Source: Allomesorhizobium sp043769475 | GTDB lineage: Bacteria > Pseudomonadota > Alphaproteobacteria > Rhizobiales > Rhizobiaceae | Direction: 5' to 3' | Assembly (NCBI RefSeq): GCF_043769475.1 | Contig: NZ_CP171729.1 | Span: 2,294,001 to 2,358,000, forward strand | DNA length: 64,000 nucleotides | Shown here: in pieces, positions 16,194 to 26,113 of the stretch | Position numbering within the stretch: the stretch's first letter is position 1 | Layout of the letters: every line of letters starts with the position of its first letter | Translations under genes and position numbers: made by a program | Notes under the pieces: model-generated | Told to the model about the DNA's origin: nothing | Databases searched by the model: none | The model's input: only the letters and a program-made list of their open reading frames with translations

Positions 16194-17615
16194 ATGAGCA
16201 GAACCGCGATCGGCGTCGACATCGGCGGCACGCATCTGCGCGCCGCTGAGATTTCGGCCCACGGCGGGATCCTGCAACGGGCTAGGGCCGCCAGTTCGCC
16301 CGATCCGGAAATCGTACTGGCACGGATCATCGAACTGATCGCAGGACTCGATGCCGCCTCGGCTTGCGCCATTGGCATCGGTGTGCCCGGCCGCGTCGAT
16401 TTCCAGAATCGCAGCGTGTTCTCGGGCGGTTTCGTCGATCTTTCCAAGGTGGCGCTTTTCGACCGCATCGAGCAACGCTTCGGACTTCGGGTGACCGTCG
16501 ACAACGACTGCACCATGGCGCTGGTTGCCGAGGCTGCCCACGGTTCCGCCAAAGGTCGCCGCGATATCGTGATGCTCACCATTGGCACCGGCATCGGCGG
16601 TGCGGCGCTTGAAGGCGGGCGCGTGCTGCGCGGCCGCGCCACGGCGGGGCAACTCGGCCATATCGGGATCGATCCGCACGGGCTGACCTGCGTCTGTGGC
16701 AAACGCGGCTGCGTCGAGACTACGAGTTCCGGCACTGCGCTCGGCCGGCATATCGCCGAGGCTGGACTTGCCGCCGGGACCACGGCGGCCGAACTCTTGG
16801 AGCGGCGCGAACAGGGCGACAAGGTCGCCATCCACGTCCTGCACGCCTGGGCCGCACCGCTGCGGCGGGCGATCGACATCCTTGTGACCACACTTGACCC
16901 GGAAATCGTTGTGCTCGGCGGCGGTCTGGGCGGGGCCGCCTGCGCGGCGCTTTCCGCCGTTCCGGAAGCGAAATCCTGGTTCGAAAGCCATGTCGTGCCG
17001 GCCGCCCTTGGCGACGATGCCGGCGTCATCGGCGCCGGTCTCGCGGCGCTGCGGTCGGCGGCTCCTGCTGGCAAGAGGCTCGTCATGGTCAATGGGGTGC
17101 CAGCCAGCGGCAAGAGCAACGTCGCTCGGGAACTGTCGCAGGCGACTGGCTGGCCGGCTCTTTCGCTCGACACAGTCAAGGATCCCTTTCTCGAAGAAAT
17201 CGAAAGCGTCGACAGATCCTTTAACCGCAAACTCGGCCGCGCCAGTCTCAGGGCGATGTTTTCAGTCCTCGCCGAAGCGCCGGCAGGTACGACCGTCATC
17301 ATGGACGCCTGGTTCGGATTCCAGCCGCGCGAGTTTTTGGAGGGCCTGATCGCCAAGTCGGGTGTCGATGCGATCGCCGAAATCTGGTGCGCCGCGCCGC
17401 CGCAGGTGATCGGAGCGCGCTACCATGCACGCACCGGCAAACGCCCGCCCGGCCATCCCGGCGCAGACTATGTGCCCGAGCTGATCGAGCTCGCCGGCCG
17501 CGCCGAGCCGATGCGGGTTGGCCCGGTGATCGACGTCGACACCACCATACCGATCGATGCCGGGGCACTGCAGAGGTGGGTCAATGAGGCGCTGACCTTA
17601 GACCGCCACCCGTAA
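16194..17615 (+). CDS. bifunctional ROK sugar kinase fused to P-loop kinase
   Basis: 473 residues with two unrelated kinase domains. Residues 1-290: complete ROK kinase with phosphate loop GVDIGGTHLRAAE, GIGVPGRVDF, catalytic Asp in VDNDCTMAL, GTGIGGAAL, and zinc-type motif CVCGKRGCVE. Residues 298-473: P-loop NTPase of the AAA_33/zeta-gluconate-kinase type with Walker A GVPASGKS, an Asp following (LSLDTVKD) and TTVIMDAWF. ROK enzymes phosphorylate hexoses at C6 or C1; a second kinase could add a second phosphate. It lies between the aldolase and, convergently, a sugar isomerase, with an 18-base 3' overlap with the latter. The fusion is seen directly; the double-phosphorylation role is inference. 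Confidence 0.88.
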   Translation: MSRTAIGVDIGGTHLRAAEISAHGGILQRARAASSPDPEIVLARIIELIAGLDAASACAIGIGVPGRVDFQNRSVFSGGFVDLSKVALFDRIEQRFGLRVTVDNDCTMALVAEAAHGSAKGRRDIVMLTIGTGIGGAALEGGRVLRGRATAGQLGHIGIDPHGLTCVCGKRGCVETTSSGTALGRHIAEAGLAAGTTAAELLERREQGDKVAIHVLHAWAAPLRRAIDILVTTLDPEIVVLGGGLGGAACAALSAVPEAKSWFESHVVPAALGDDAGVIGAGLAALRSAAPAGKRLVMVNGVPASGKSNVARELSQATGWPALSLDTVKDPFLEEIESVDRSFNRKLGRASLRAMFSVLAEAPAGTTVIMDAWFGFQPREFLEGLIAKSGVDAIAEIWCAAPPQVIGARYHARTGKRPPGHPGADYVPELIELAGRAEPMRVGPVIDVDTTIPIDAGALQRWVNEALTLDRHP

Positions 17616-18905
17616 TCTGCCATCGAGCAATGTCGCCGACCCGTCGCCCTGCAAACCACGCGTGATACTGCCATTGGCTGGCAAGAGCGGGATGAGGCAA
17701 GCCTGGAACGCGTGATAGAGGTCGGGTTTGCCGACGAATACGCGATTGACCGGTTTCAGCCCGGGGCCGAGTTCAGGATACCAGCCGCCCCGTTCATGGT
17801 CGATGAAATGGTCGGTTACAAACCCCCAGATGCGTCGATACCACTCCTCGAAGCGTGGATCTGGATCGACCGATGCCAGCACGGCCGCCGCTGCTATGCC
17901 TTCCGCGCAAGGCCACCAGAAGCGGTCGGACTGGTCCGGCCGGTCTTCCCAGTCGAGCGTGTAATAGAAACCGCCGGTCTCGCGATCCCAGCCGATTTCC
18001 GTCGTGTTGTGGAAAAGTTGCTTCGCTGCGTCCTTCATCCAGCCATGCTTGCGTCCGCCGAGTTCCCAGAGATGGACCAGCAGGCGGCTCCATTCCAGCG
18101 CATGCCCGGGCGTTGTGCCTTGTGGCCGGAACATCGGATCGCCGGCGTAGTTTCGATCGACCTGCCAGTTGCTGTCGAAATGCTCGGCTACGCGCCAGCC
18201 CTGCTCGCGCGCATGGCGATCGATGATTAGTGAAGCGATGCTCTCTGCCATGCCCAGATATGTCCGGTCGCCCGTCGCCTCGAAGGCGGCCATCGTCGCC
18301 TCGGTCAGGTGCATGTTGGAATTCTGGCCGCGATAGTTGCCCAGCAGCTGCCAGTCGGCCGCATATTCCTCGGTCGTCGCGCCGACACTTTTGTCCCAGA
18401 AGCGGGTGTGCAGAACGTCAGTGATATCGGCAATCAGCCGGTTCGCATCCGGATGACCGACGACCTTCGCAGATGAAGCGGCCAGCAGCACGAAGCCGTG
18501 GCCATAGGCCTGCTTGGTGGCATCGGTCGGCTGCTCGTCGTCGACGGCCCAGAAATACCCGCCCGCCTGTTGATCGCGGTGGCGCCTCCAAAGGAAGGTC
18601 ATCCCGTGGTCGACGACACGATCTGCGCCAGGAACCCCCAGCATGTGGGCGATGGCGTAGCAGTGCACCATGCGTGCGGTGTCGTGGATCTGCCGCTCCG
18701 CGCCAGCATGGCCGGGCTTGACCGGAAGCGGCATGCCGTCATCGTCGAGCGAGAAAAAGCCGCCAGACGGATTGAAGACGTTTCTTCCGAAGAAATCGAA
18801 CAAGGCCTGCGCTTGCCCAAGCAGCCAGTGCCGGTGCGCCGCGCGCTCGACAAATCTCGGGCCGGTGGTTCCAACCCAACTCACCGCATGTTCCGTCTCC
18901 GGCAT
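17598..18905 (-). CDS. AGE-family sugar isomerase, YihS/mannose-isomerase-like
   Basis: 435 residues, (alpha/alpha)6 barrel of the N-acylglucosamine 2-epimerase family. It follows YihS closely: ARMVHCYAIAHMLG with the Arg, NYRGQNSNMHLTEA with the His, AEHFDSNWQVDRNY, GTTPGHALEWSRL with the second His, and KPDLYHAFQACLIPLLP with the third His. YihS isomerises sulfoquinovose to sulfofructose and mannose to fructose. Start ATG 18905 has GGAGGG at a good distance; ATG 18911 is too close to it. Convergent with the kinase; likely supplies the ketose for it. Confidence 0.9.
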   Translation of the reverse strand: MPETEHAVSWVGTTGPRFVERAAHRHWLLGQAQALFDFFGRNVFNPSGGFFSLDDDGMPLPVKPGHAGAERQIHDTARMVHCYAIAHMLGVPGADRVVDHGMTFLWRRHRDQQAGGYFWAVDDEQPTDATKQAYGHGFVLLAASSAKVVGHPDANRLIADITDVLHTRFWDKSVGATTEEYAADWQLLGNYRGQNSNMHLTEATMAAFEATGDRTYLGMAESIASLIIDRHAREQGWRVAEHFDSNWQVDRNYAGDPMFRPQGTTPGHALEWSRLLVHLWELGGRKHGWMKDAAKQLFHNTTEIGWDRETGGFYYTLDWEDRPDQSDRFWWPCAEGIAAAAVLASVDPDPRFEEWYRRIWGFVTDHFIDHERGGWYPELGPGLKPVNRVFVGKPDLYHAFQACLIPLLPANGSITRGLQGDGSATLLDGRLRVAV

Positions 18906-19465
18906 CGCCATCCCTCCGTTCCGGCCGCTCGGCAAGCGCGCCTTATGACGCTCTCTAGACGATGGCGGAGCCGTCTGGAAGCGGGGGGCTCGAGTCCATA
19001 TTGTGGGGCCCTTACGAAAAACTCAATAAACTCAGTTAGTTATAAGACTGTTCTGGTGGGCCGGAGGATGAGACAGGAACTTTGATTTCATTGGCTTCTT
19101 CGTGGGCCAAAACCAAAAACCTTCCCGTATCGTTCCGTATGATTGCGCGAGAGCGATACAGGCGAATCTGGTGACCCTATGCCTCCTTCGCGCGCCAAGA
19201 CCGGACCTTCCGGAACGTGCCTGTCGACTTCGGATAGGTGCAGTAAGCGGACACTCCGTGATCACCGTAAAAAATCCATGAGGCCGCGGTGACGCTTTTG
19301 AAGCACGGGCTTTCATCGCTTCCGCTATCAGTTCCGCGACTCGCCTCGTCTGCACCTAAGTTGAATGCCTTCTCCTTCCGAATGTGACGAGGACCGGATT
19401 TAGTGTGATGCCGCTGCTGTGGGAACCTGCTACCCTCACTCGCAGTAAAGACAGGCTAGCCGCAC
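18906..19465. other. intergenic region without recognisable gene
   Basis: 560 bases between the isomerase start and the cyclase gene. Short frames on both strands show no family resemblance. It must hold the isomerase promoter near 18910-19000. Nothing else is seen. Confidence 0.5.
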
Positions 19466-21323
19466 ATGGAACGAAGACTTAGCGCAATACTTGCCGCCGA
19501 TGTGGTCGGTTACAGCCGGCTCATGGGTCTCGACGAGGGCGGCACACTTTCTGCGCTCAAGACGCATAGGCGAGAGTTGGTCGATGGCAAGATCGCCGAA
19601 CACCAGGGCCGGATCGTGAAACTCACAGGCGACGGCATGCTGGTCGAGTTCCAGAGCGTGGTGAACGCGGTCGCCTGCGCGACTGACATCCAACGCAGGA
19701 TGCTCGAACGCAACGCCGACGTGCAAGAGGAGCGCCGCATCGAGTTTCGCATCGGCGTCAATCTTGGCGATATTATCTTCGATGACAACGACATCTATGG
19801 CGACGGCGTCAACGTTGCGGCGCGAATTGAAAGCATCGCCCGGCCCGGAGGCATCGCAATCTCCGGTACGGTTCGCGACCATCTAGGCAAGAATCTTGAC
19901 CTCGACTTCGAGGACACCGGGGAACATGAACTCAAGAACATCGACCGGCCGGTCAGAGATCTACCACGTCGCACTCGCCGCGCCGTTCAGCTTCGAGGAC
20001 AGCGCGGTGACCGCAACGCCTGAAATGCGCTTGAAGGAAAAACCTTCAATAGCCGTCCTGCCGTTCACAAATATGAGCGGCGACCCCGAGCAGGAGTATT
20101 TCTCCGACGGAATTACCGAAGATATCATCACCGACCTGTCGAAAATCTCTGGCCTCCACGTGCTCGCCCGCAATACGGTATTCACCTACAAGGGCAAGCC
20201 GGTGAAGGTGCAGCAAGTTGCGCGGGAACTCGGCGTCAAATTCGTGCTCGAGGGAAGTGTACGCAAGGCCGGTCAGCGCGTTCGCATCACGGGACAGCTT
20301 ATCGACGGGGCGGATGGCGGCCACGTCTGGGCCGACCGATACGACCGTGAACTCACCGACATCTTCGCCATCCAGGACGAGATCACCCACACCATCGTGG
20401 ATCAGCTCAAGGTCAAGCTCCTGCCGGCCGAAAAAAAGGCGATCAAGGCGGCTCCCACTCAGAACGTCGAGGCCTATACCTACTATCTGAGGGGGAGAGA
20501 ATTTTTCCACCGGACGTCCAAGACCTACTATGTCCTGGCGAAGCGGATGTTCGGCAAGGCAATCGAGCTTGATCCCCTTTATGCGCGCGCCTACGCGGGC
20601 ATCGCTGACTGCGACTCCTTTCTATTCCTCTATTACGACGAGAAGGTCTCCCCCGAGAGCATTCTCGCCAACAGCGGCAAGGCGCTCGATATCGAAAGTG
20701 GGCTGGCCGAAGCACACGCGTCGCGTGGTCTCGCTTTCTCGGTTAGCCAAAAATATGAGGAGGCCGAAAAGGAGTTCGAACAGGCTATCGCAAGTGATCC
20801 CAATCTGTTCGAAGCGCACTATTTCTACGCGCGCGCCTGCTATGCGCAAGGCAAGCTCAAGCAGGCTGCCCACCATTACGAACGGGCCGCCGAGATCAAG
20901 CCCGATGACTACCAGTCTGTTCTTCTGCTTATGCAGGTTTATCATTCTCTAGGGCGGCCGGAAGACGAAAGGGATGCGGCCCGCAAAGGCGTCGAACGCG
21001 CCGAGCGCGAATTGGCAAAGTATCCTGAGAACCCCCGGCCAGCCTATCTTGGCGCATCTGCCCTCGCCGTTCTTGGAGAAATCGAGCGTGCGAAGGAATG
21101 GTCCGCACGTGCTCTGGCCATCGATCCAGACGATATCCTGACCCAATACAACGTCGCCTGCTTCTACTGCGTTTCAGGCGAACTTGATCGTGCGCTCGAT
21201 CTGCTGGAACGCCTGCTACCTGACGCCAACCATGAGACCAAAGCGTGGGTGAAGCAGGATTCTGACTTCGCGCCGCTGCACGAGCATCCGCGCTGGCAGC
21301 GCGTATTGGAGTTGGCAGCTTAG
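19466..21323 (+). pseudogene. class III adenylate cyclase with TolB-like and TPR regions, frameshifted
   Basis: Two overlapping frames together give a rhizobial-type soluble cyclase of about 619 residues. The N-terminal cyclase homology domain (about 1-160) has the two metal Asp in ILAADVVGYSRLM and LTGDGMLVEF. The second part begins RIYHVALAAPFSFEDSA, then AVLPFTNMSGDPEQEYFSDG (TolB-N-like), then at least five TPR-like helix pairs (ADP-type repeats such as AIASDPNLFEAHYFYARA). At 19952-19960 one extra G after GTCAGA shifts the frame; removing it restores VRIYHV. If the lesion is real, a truncated 185-residue protein with the cyclase domain is made. Makes cAMP in related proteins. Confidence 0.85.
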
Positions 21324-22691
21324 CGCCATTGAGCCGTGCCACTACCACATGCCTGATCTTGGCGGCACAATCGTGTCTCTCAGGGAAGGATGAATAGCCG
21401 CAAAGTATACCATTGGCGACGTTTGTGCCATTCGCGGTCAGGGACCGCTCAGGGTCAGATCAGGACAGTGCCCGTGCCAAGCTGAATGTCCGCTTGCGTA
21501 GATCTGAAACCAGGATCGGTGCTCCGATTGAAGGGCTCTACCGACCGCCTCGCCCTACATTTGCGATACGTTGTGCCTCTCGATTGCTGCTGCATGACTG
21601 GCGAGAAGGCTCATCGCAACAAATATAGCTACCCGGCCCATCGATGCTCTTTCCTTTCCGGTCGATCCGGTCGCGCATTGTATTGCTCAATTCGATCGGA
21701 GCTTGCCACTAATGCGTGCTTCGTCGCCGCAGCGACGCGCGAGTCGCCAACGCGCGGCACGCTTCTCGTCTCCGCATGGTCCTCAGGCGGGCTGGTTTCT
21801 CGTGGAGCGGACCCTGGGCTTTCGCCCCGCAACGTTGCGCGGCCGTTTTAGTCGCACGACCGTGCGGGTCGAGCAGGCCGAGAAGTCTGTTCTTGTATTG
21901 GGGTTTTGTGGAGTGCAACATTGGCTCTCCCCTTCGTCTGGGGCAAGAGCTCGTGTATCTCCCGGCCGGCTGCGCCCGTAACATCGTGCAACCGATAAAT
22001 GAGTATATAGCATAATGGGTGCGTCGTCGATCGGTGGGCTTCTGTACGGAACCGGCATTGAACGCTTTGGAGCGGCCGTTGAAGCCGAAGCATCCGCATT
22101 GCATTCGCGATCGACCATTGGCGCGACCAAGCCGCTCCAGCTAGGTTATACGAAGGACAAACAACCACCCAACCGCGACGCTCCGCGGCTGTACGGCGGA
22201 ACCGAATCCTTCGGCCGGCTCGATCGCGCCACTTACCGACCTTCCTAGTTACGACAGCTAAGGTGAATCGCTGTCCAATTGCAGTCTTTTCTCATTGGCC
22301 AATTCTGCCGAACGATTGTGCTGCATCAATCCGCGCTTGCGAGCGGCGAATTCGGCCGTCCACTGAATGGAGTCACCGTTTCATCGCTTCCACATCATCG
22401 CTGCCCCGGGTCGATCTCCTTCTTGAACACCGTTTGTCGACCTGATTCCGTTCGGGATCGAGCTCGGCTGGTGCGCTTGTCCGCCCAAAAGCCTTCCGAG
22501 TCCTTGACTGGGGACCCTCGTCGGCACGGATAACTTCGCGCCCCGAAATAAATTGGTCCAAGGAAGTTGGAAGGTATTTACCTGGACAGGCTTTAGGCGG
22601 AATATCGCATAGTGGGAGGAAGCAATCGGAATCCCCTGAATAAAAAAGCGCCCGAACGGCTTCCGACCGTTGGATGCAAGGGAGGATAATC
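21324..22691. other. 1.37-kb region without recognisable gene
   Basis: No reading frame in either direction shows a signal, domain or codon pattern like the neighbours. The last 100 bases must carry the promoter of the following ABC operon, and a GGAGG at 22681 serves its first gene. It may be degraded DNA. Confidence 0.5.
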
Positions 22692-23774
22692 ATGAAACGC
22701 ACTTTCCCGCTCGCGGCATGCGCCGCGGCGTTGTTGCTCGGCGTTCCGTCCGCATTTGCGCAGTCCGGTAGCGTCGAGAAAGCGGTTGGCGGCTACAGTT
22801 TCGAAGAAGCGGCCAAGGAGGCCGCCGGCACCAAGGACTTCCATTCGGCCGACGGGAAGCTCACTTTCGCCATCGTGACTCACACGGCCGGCAACGGTTT
22901 CTTCGATCCGGTGTATGTCGGGGCGAAGGTCGCCGGCGATCTGATCGGCGCCAACATCCTGCTGCTCGGCTCGGAATCGCCGACCGACGACCCGGCTCGC
23001 GAGATCGAGATCCTGAACCAGATCGTGCAGGATCCGACGATCGACGGCCTGATCATGACGACGCCGCAGGTCGGCGCATATAATGACATCGTCAAGGCCG
23101 CCGAGGCGAAGGGAATCCCTGTCGCGACGACCAATTCCTTTGACGGCACGATCCTTAACCGCAGCGGCATCAGCCATACCGGCCAGGACGCGTCCGCCGC
23201 CGCGATCGCCGGAGAGGCGCTGGTGCAATGCCTGGCGGACAAGGGCATCGAGAAGGGCACCATCGTGCTTCCGTCCTCGACCGCGATGGGCAACGTCGAG
23301 GTGAACAATCGCGTGACGGCCGCTTTCAACGCGATCGTCAAAGGCCTGAACGACGCCGGGAAGCTCGAGAACTTCAAGGTCGACGCCGGTCCGGAGAACA
23401 CCGGCATCGACACCAATCCGAACGATCCGGTGAATGGCATTGTCACGCTGTTTGAATCGCGCGGCGACGTCGTTGGCGCCTTCGCCGGTAACAACGTGTT
23501 CACGCCGGCCCTTGCCAAGGCCGTCGCCCAGACCGGGAACACCGGCAAGATCTGTGCTTACGGCTTCGACCTCGGCCCGGCTCAGCAGGATGCGTTGAAG
23601 AGCGGCGACCTGACCGGCGCGCTCGGGCAGCAACCCTTCCTGCAAGGCTTCTGGCCGGTCATGCAGCTCTATCTGCAGATCGACCGCGGCATCGCGGCGG
23701 CCAACCTCGACACGCGCGCCCAGCTCGTGACGCAGGAGACCGTCGAGCAGGTCGGCAAGCGCTTCGAGAACTGA
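22692..23774 (+). CDS. sugar ABC transporter substrate-binding protein
   Basis: 360 residues from ATG 22692 with GGAGG 7 bases upstream. Signal peptide KRTFPLAACAAALLLGVPSAFAQ. Mature part is ribose-binding-like (Peripla_BP_4): FAIVTHTAGNGFFDPVYVGA, ILNQIVQDPTIDGLIMTT, IPVATTNSFDG, VGAFAGNNVFT, CAYGFDLGPAQ. Its sequence resembles the group with unusual two-permease partners. First gene of a three-gene operon on the plus strand; sugar unknown. A GC-rich hairpin (23798-23825) follows the stop. Confidence 0.92.
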   Translation: MKRTFPLAACAAALLLGVPSAFAQSGSVEKAVGGYSFEEAAKEAAGTKDFHSADGKLTFAIVTHTAGNGFFDPVYVGAKVAGDLIGANILLLGSESPTDDPAREIEILNQIVQDPTIDGLIMTTPQVGAYNDIVKAAEAKGIPVATTNSFDGTILNRSGISHTGQDASAAAIAGEALVQCLADKGIEKGTIVLPSSTAMGNVEVNNRVTAAFNAIVKGLNDAGKLENFKVDAGPENTGIDTNPNDPVNGIVTLFESRGDVVGAFAGNNVFTPALAKAVAQTGNTGKICAYGFDLGPAQQDALKSGDLTGALGQQPFLQGFWPVMQLYLQIDRGIAAANLDTRAQLVTQETVEQVGKRFEN

Positions 23775-23797
23775 GTCCGCTCGAAACGTCTGAAATC

Positions 23798-23825
23798 GCT
23801 GCGGGAGGGCGCAGCTCCCCCGCAG
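23798..23825 (+). terminator. intercistronic hairpin after binding-protein gene
   Basis: GCTGCGGG and CCCGCAGC arms enclose further complementary bases (GAG/CTC); no T-run follows. More likely an mRNA-stabilising hairpin or weak attenuator than a full terminator. Confidence 0.45.
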
Positions 23826-23857
23826 CGCGACAGCAGGAAACCGACCAGAAGAGACCC

Positions 23858-26113
23858 ATGGCGCTTACCGCGACCACATCGCTCGGCCGAGCGCCGTCCC
23901 AGATTGTCGGCGGCTGGGAGGCGGGGCTCCTCGCCTTGCTTTTGCTGCTCTATCTCGGCGGCGCTTTCGTCAATCCCGCATTCTTCGGGTCGACGGGGGC
24001 GTTTCACTCGCTGCTCCGCGACACCTCGCGGGTCGCCATCATCGCGGTCGGAGTGACTTTCGTCATCGTCAACAAGGATCTCGATCTTTCGGTCGGTTCC
24101 ACTTACGGCCTGGTCGCCGTCGTCTTCGCCAGGCTGTTCGCGCCGAACTTTCTCGATCTCGACGTCGTCACGTCGGTGATCCTCTGCGCCCTTCTCGGCG
24201 TGTTGATCGGTCTCGTCAACGGCGTGCTCGTCACCATCCTGAAGGTGCCTGCGTTCATCGCCACGCTGACGATGCTCTTCATCGGCCGCGGCTTCGTGCT
24301 GGCGCTCACCCACGGCCAGGCCATCTACTACCCCGCCAAGGCGAGAGATTATCCGCTGTTCTTCCACCTCGGCGAGACCAATGTCTTGGGCTTCAACAAC
24401 CAGATCGTGATTTTCGCCATTGTCGCCGTGATCGGCGCCTATGTGCTCGCCAAGACGCGCTGGGGCTACGAGACCTTCGCCACCGGGGGCAACGAACAGG
24501 CGGCCGTCTATGCCGGCATACCGACAAACTGGGTGCGCATCAGGGCCTACCTGATCTCTTCGCTCTGCGCGGCCTTCGCCGGCCTACTATCGGCGACCCA
24601 GGACAAGGGCGTGACGCCGCTCTACGGCGTCAGCGGCGAGCTGACAGTCATTGCCGCCGTGATCATCGGCGGCGCCTCGATTCTCGGCGGCCGCGGCCGG
24701 GTCGCCGGCTCATGCCTTGGCGCCCTCTTGGTGGTGCTGCTCGACAAGGTGTTGCGCGAGGGCTGGCCAATCACGCGCATCATCAAGATCGGCGAGGAGG
24801 AAGTAACCGTCAACGCGGTGTACTCCCTGCCGGTCGGCGCGGTGCCGGTCTTTCTCGGGCTGCTCCTCGTGATCGCCGTGCTTATCGAGCCCTATCTCAT
24901 CCGCCGTCAGGTCGCGGCGCGTCTTTGGGCATGGCTCCGCGGCAGGCCGCCGCCCCCCGCCTACGAGATCGGCGGGGTCGCGATCGAGGGCGTCCAGACC
25001 AAGGGGGCAATGGCGACCGACATGGCGCTGTCGGCGGTCGGGCTCGGCAAGTTTCTGGCCCGGCGCGACGCGCTCGCCATCATCCTGACGGTGGTGCTGT
25101 GGCTGACAGGCTTCGCTCTCAGGCCCGATTACTGGTGGAACCTGTCCAACAGCTTCGCGATCCTGCTCAACTACACCGAATTGGCGCTGATCACGATCGG
25201 GCTCACCTATGTCATTGCCGCCGGCGATATCGATCTTTCCGTCGGGGCGGTGCTCGCGCTCGCCGGCAGCACTGCGGCTTATTTCTTGAAAGTCCTCGGC
25301 GCGGACCCCCTCACCGCGGTCACGATGGGCCTGCTCGCGGGAATGGCCGCCGGCCTCGTCAACGCCGTTGTCACAGTCGGGTTCAAGCTGCCGGCCTTCA
25401 TCGTCACGCTCGGCATGTTCTACATCGCCCGCGGCCTGGCCGCCTGGTTCGTCGCCGGCCAGCAGCTTACCGGCTGGCCCGAGGGCTACAATCTGCTGGG
25501 CCGCAAGGTAAACGACATTCTGCTGCACTATCACATCGCGCTACCTGACGGACTGCTGCGCACGGTCGCCCAGGTGGTCAGTGTCCAGACCATCTGGATG
25601 CTGCTCGTCGCGCTCCTCGCCGGCATCGTACTCGCCTATACGCCGTTCGGGCAGAAGGTGTACGCGACGGGCGGCAATGTCCGCGCCGCCGCATACGCCG
25701 GCATCAACACCGACCGGGTGCGCTTGGTCGCGCTCATGCTGGCCGCGCTCTGCGCGACCATGGCCGGCATCATCAATGTCGCCTATTTCCGCAGCTTCAA
25801 TCCGGTCGCCGGCCAGTTCCGCGAGCTCGACGCCATCGCCTCCGTGATCATCGGCGGCGGGTCGATTTTCGGCGGCCACGGCACCATCATCGGCGCGCTC
25901 GCGGGCGCAGCGGTGATCACGCTGGTCCGGGCGCTCCTGCAGCTAAATGTTCAGGGCTTCAGCATGCCGCAGCACTGGATCAATGTCTTCATTGGCGGCA
26001 TCCTCATCGTCGCGGTGCTGACCGACATCTGGGTGCGCCAGGCCAATATTTTCGGACGCCTACGAACGCGCCTGGCAAGAGGCGCACAAACACCGGAAAC
26101 CACGCATGCCTGA
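23858..26113 (+). CDS. fused double permease of a CUT2 sugar ABC transporter
   Basis: 751 residues, twice the normal length. Residues 1-360 and about 390-745 are each a complete BPD_transp_2 permease. Both halves repeat the family motifs: DLDLSVGSTYGLVAV and DIDLSVGAVLALAGS; TRWGYETFATGGNEQAAVYAGI and TPFGQKVYATGGNVRAAAYAGI; VIIGGASILGGRG and VIIGGGSIFGGHG. The halves are diverged, so this is a fusion of two different permeases into a built-in heterodimer. The joining segment (about 360-390) is polar and probably cytoplasmic. The ATPase gene overlaps its end by 8 bases. Confidence 0.92.
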   Translation: MALTATTSLGRAPSQIVGGWEAGLLALLLLLYLGGAFVNPAFFGSTGAFHSLLRDTSRVAIIAVGVTFVIVNKDLDLSVGSTYGLVAVVFARLFAPNFLDLDVVTSVILCALLGVLIGLVNGVLVTILKVPAFIATLTMLFIGRGFVLALTHGQAIYYPAKARDYPLFFHLGETNVLGFNNQIVIFAIVAVIGAYVLAKTRWGYETFATGGNEQAAVYAGIPTNWVRIRAYLISSLCAAFAGLLSATQDKGVTPLYGVSGELTVIAAVIIGGASILGGRGRVAGSCLGALLVVLLDKVLREGWPITRIIKIGEEEVTVNAVYSLPVGAVPVFLGLLLVIAVLIEPYLIRRQVAARLWAWLRGRPPPPAYEIGGVAIEGVQTKGAMATDMALSAVGLGKFLARRDALAIILTVVLWLTGFALRPDYWWNLSNSFAILLNYTELALITIGLTYVIAAGDIDLSVGAVLALAGSTAAYFLKVLGADPLTAVTMGLLAGMAAGLVNAVVTVGFKLPAFIVTLGMFYIARGLAAWFVAGQQLTGWPEGYNLLGRKVNDILLHYHIALPDGLLRTVAQVVSVQTIWMLLVALLAGIVLAYTPFGQKVYATGGNVRAAAYAGINTDRVRLVALMLAALCATMAGIINVAYFRSFNPVAGQFRELDAIASVIIGGGSIFGGHGTIIGALAGAAVITLVRALLQLNVQGFSMPQHWINVFIGGILIVAVLTDIWVRQANIFGRLRTRLARGAQTPETTHA

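Noticed and set aside
15761..17356. 531-codon open frame antisense to aldolase and kinase genes
   Set aside because: Low-complexity, Ser/Arg/Pro-rich translation; the plus strand carries clear aldolase, ROK and P-loop motifs. A shadow of GC-rich coding DNA.
14214..18905. Calling the cassette a standard sulfoquinovose (sulfo-EMP) operon
   Set aside because: No sulfoquinovosidase, no PfkB YihV kinase and no sulfolactaldehyde reductase are present; the isomerase and aldolase families also act on ordinary sugars.
18985..19000. GGGGGGCTCGAGTCC resembling a tRNA T-loop
   Set aside because: No matching acceptor, anticodon or D arm could be folded around it.
19032..19355. 107-codon minus-strand frame upstream of the cyclase gene
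   Set aside because: No ribosome-binding site, no domain and atypical composition.
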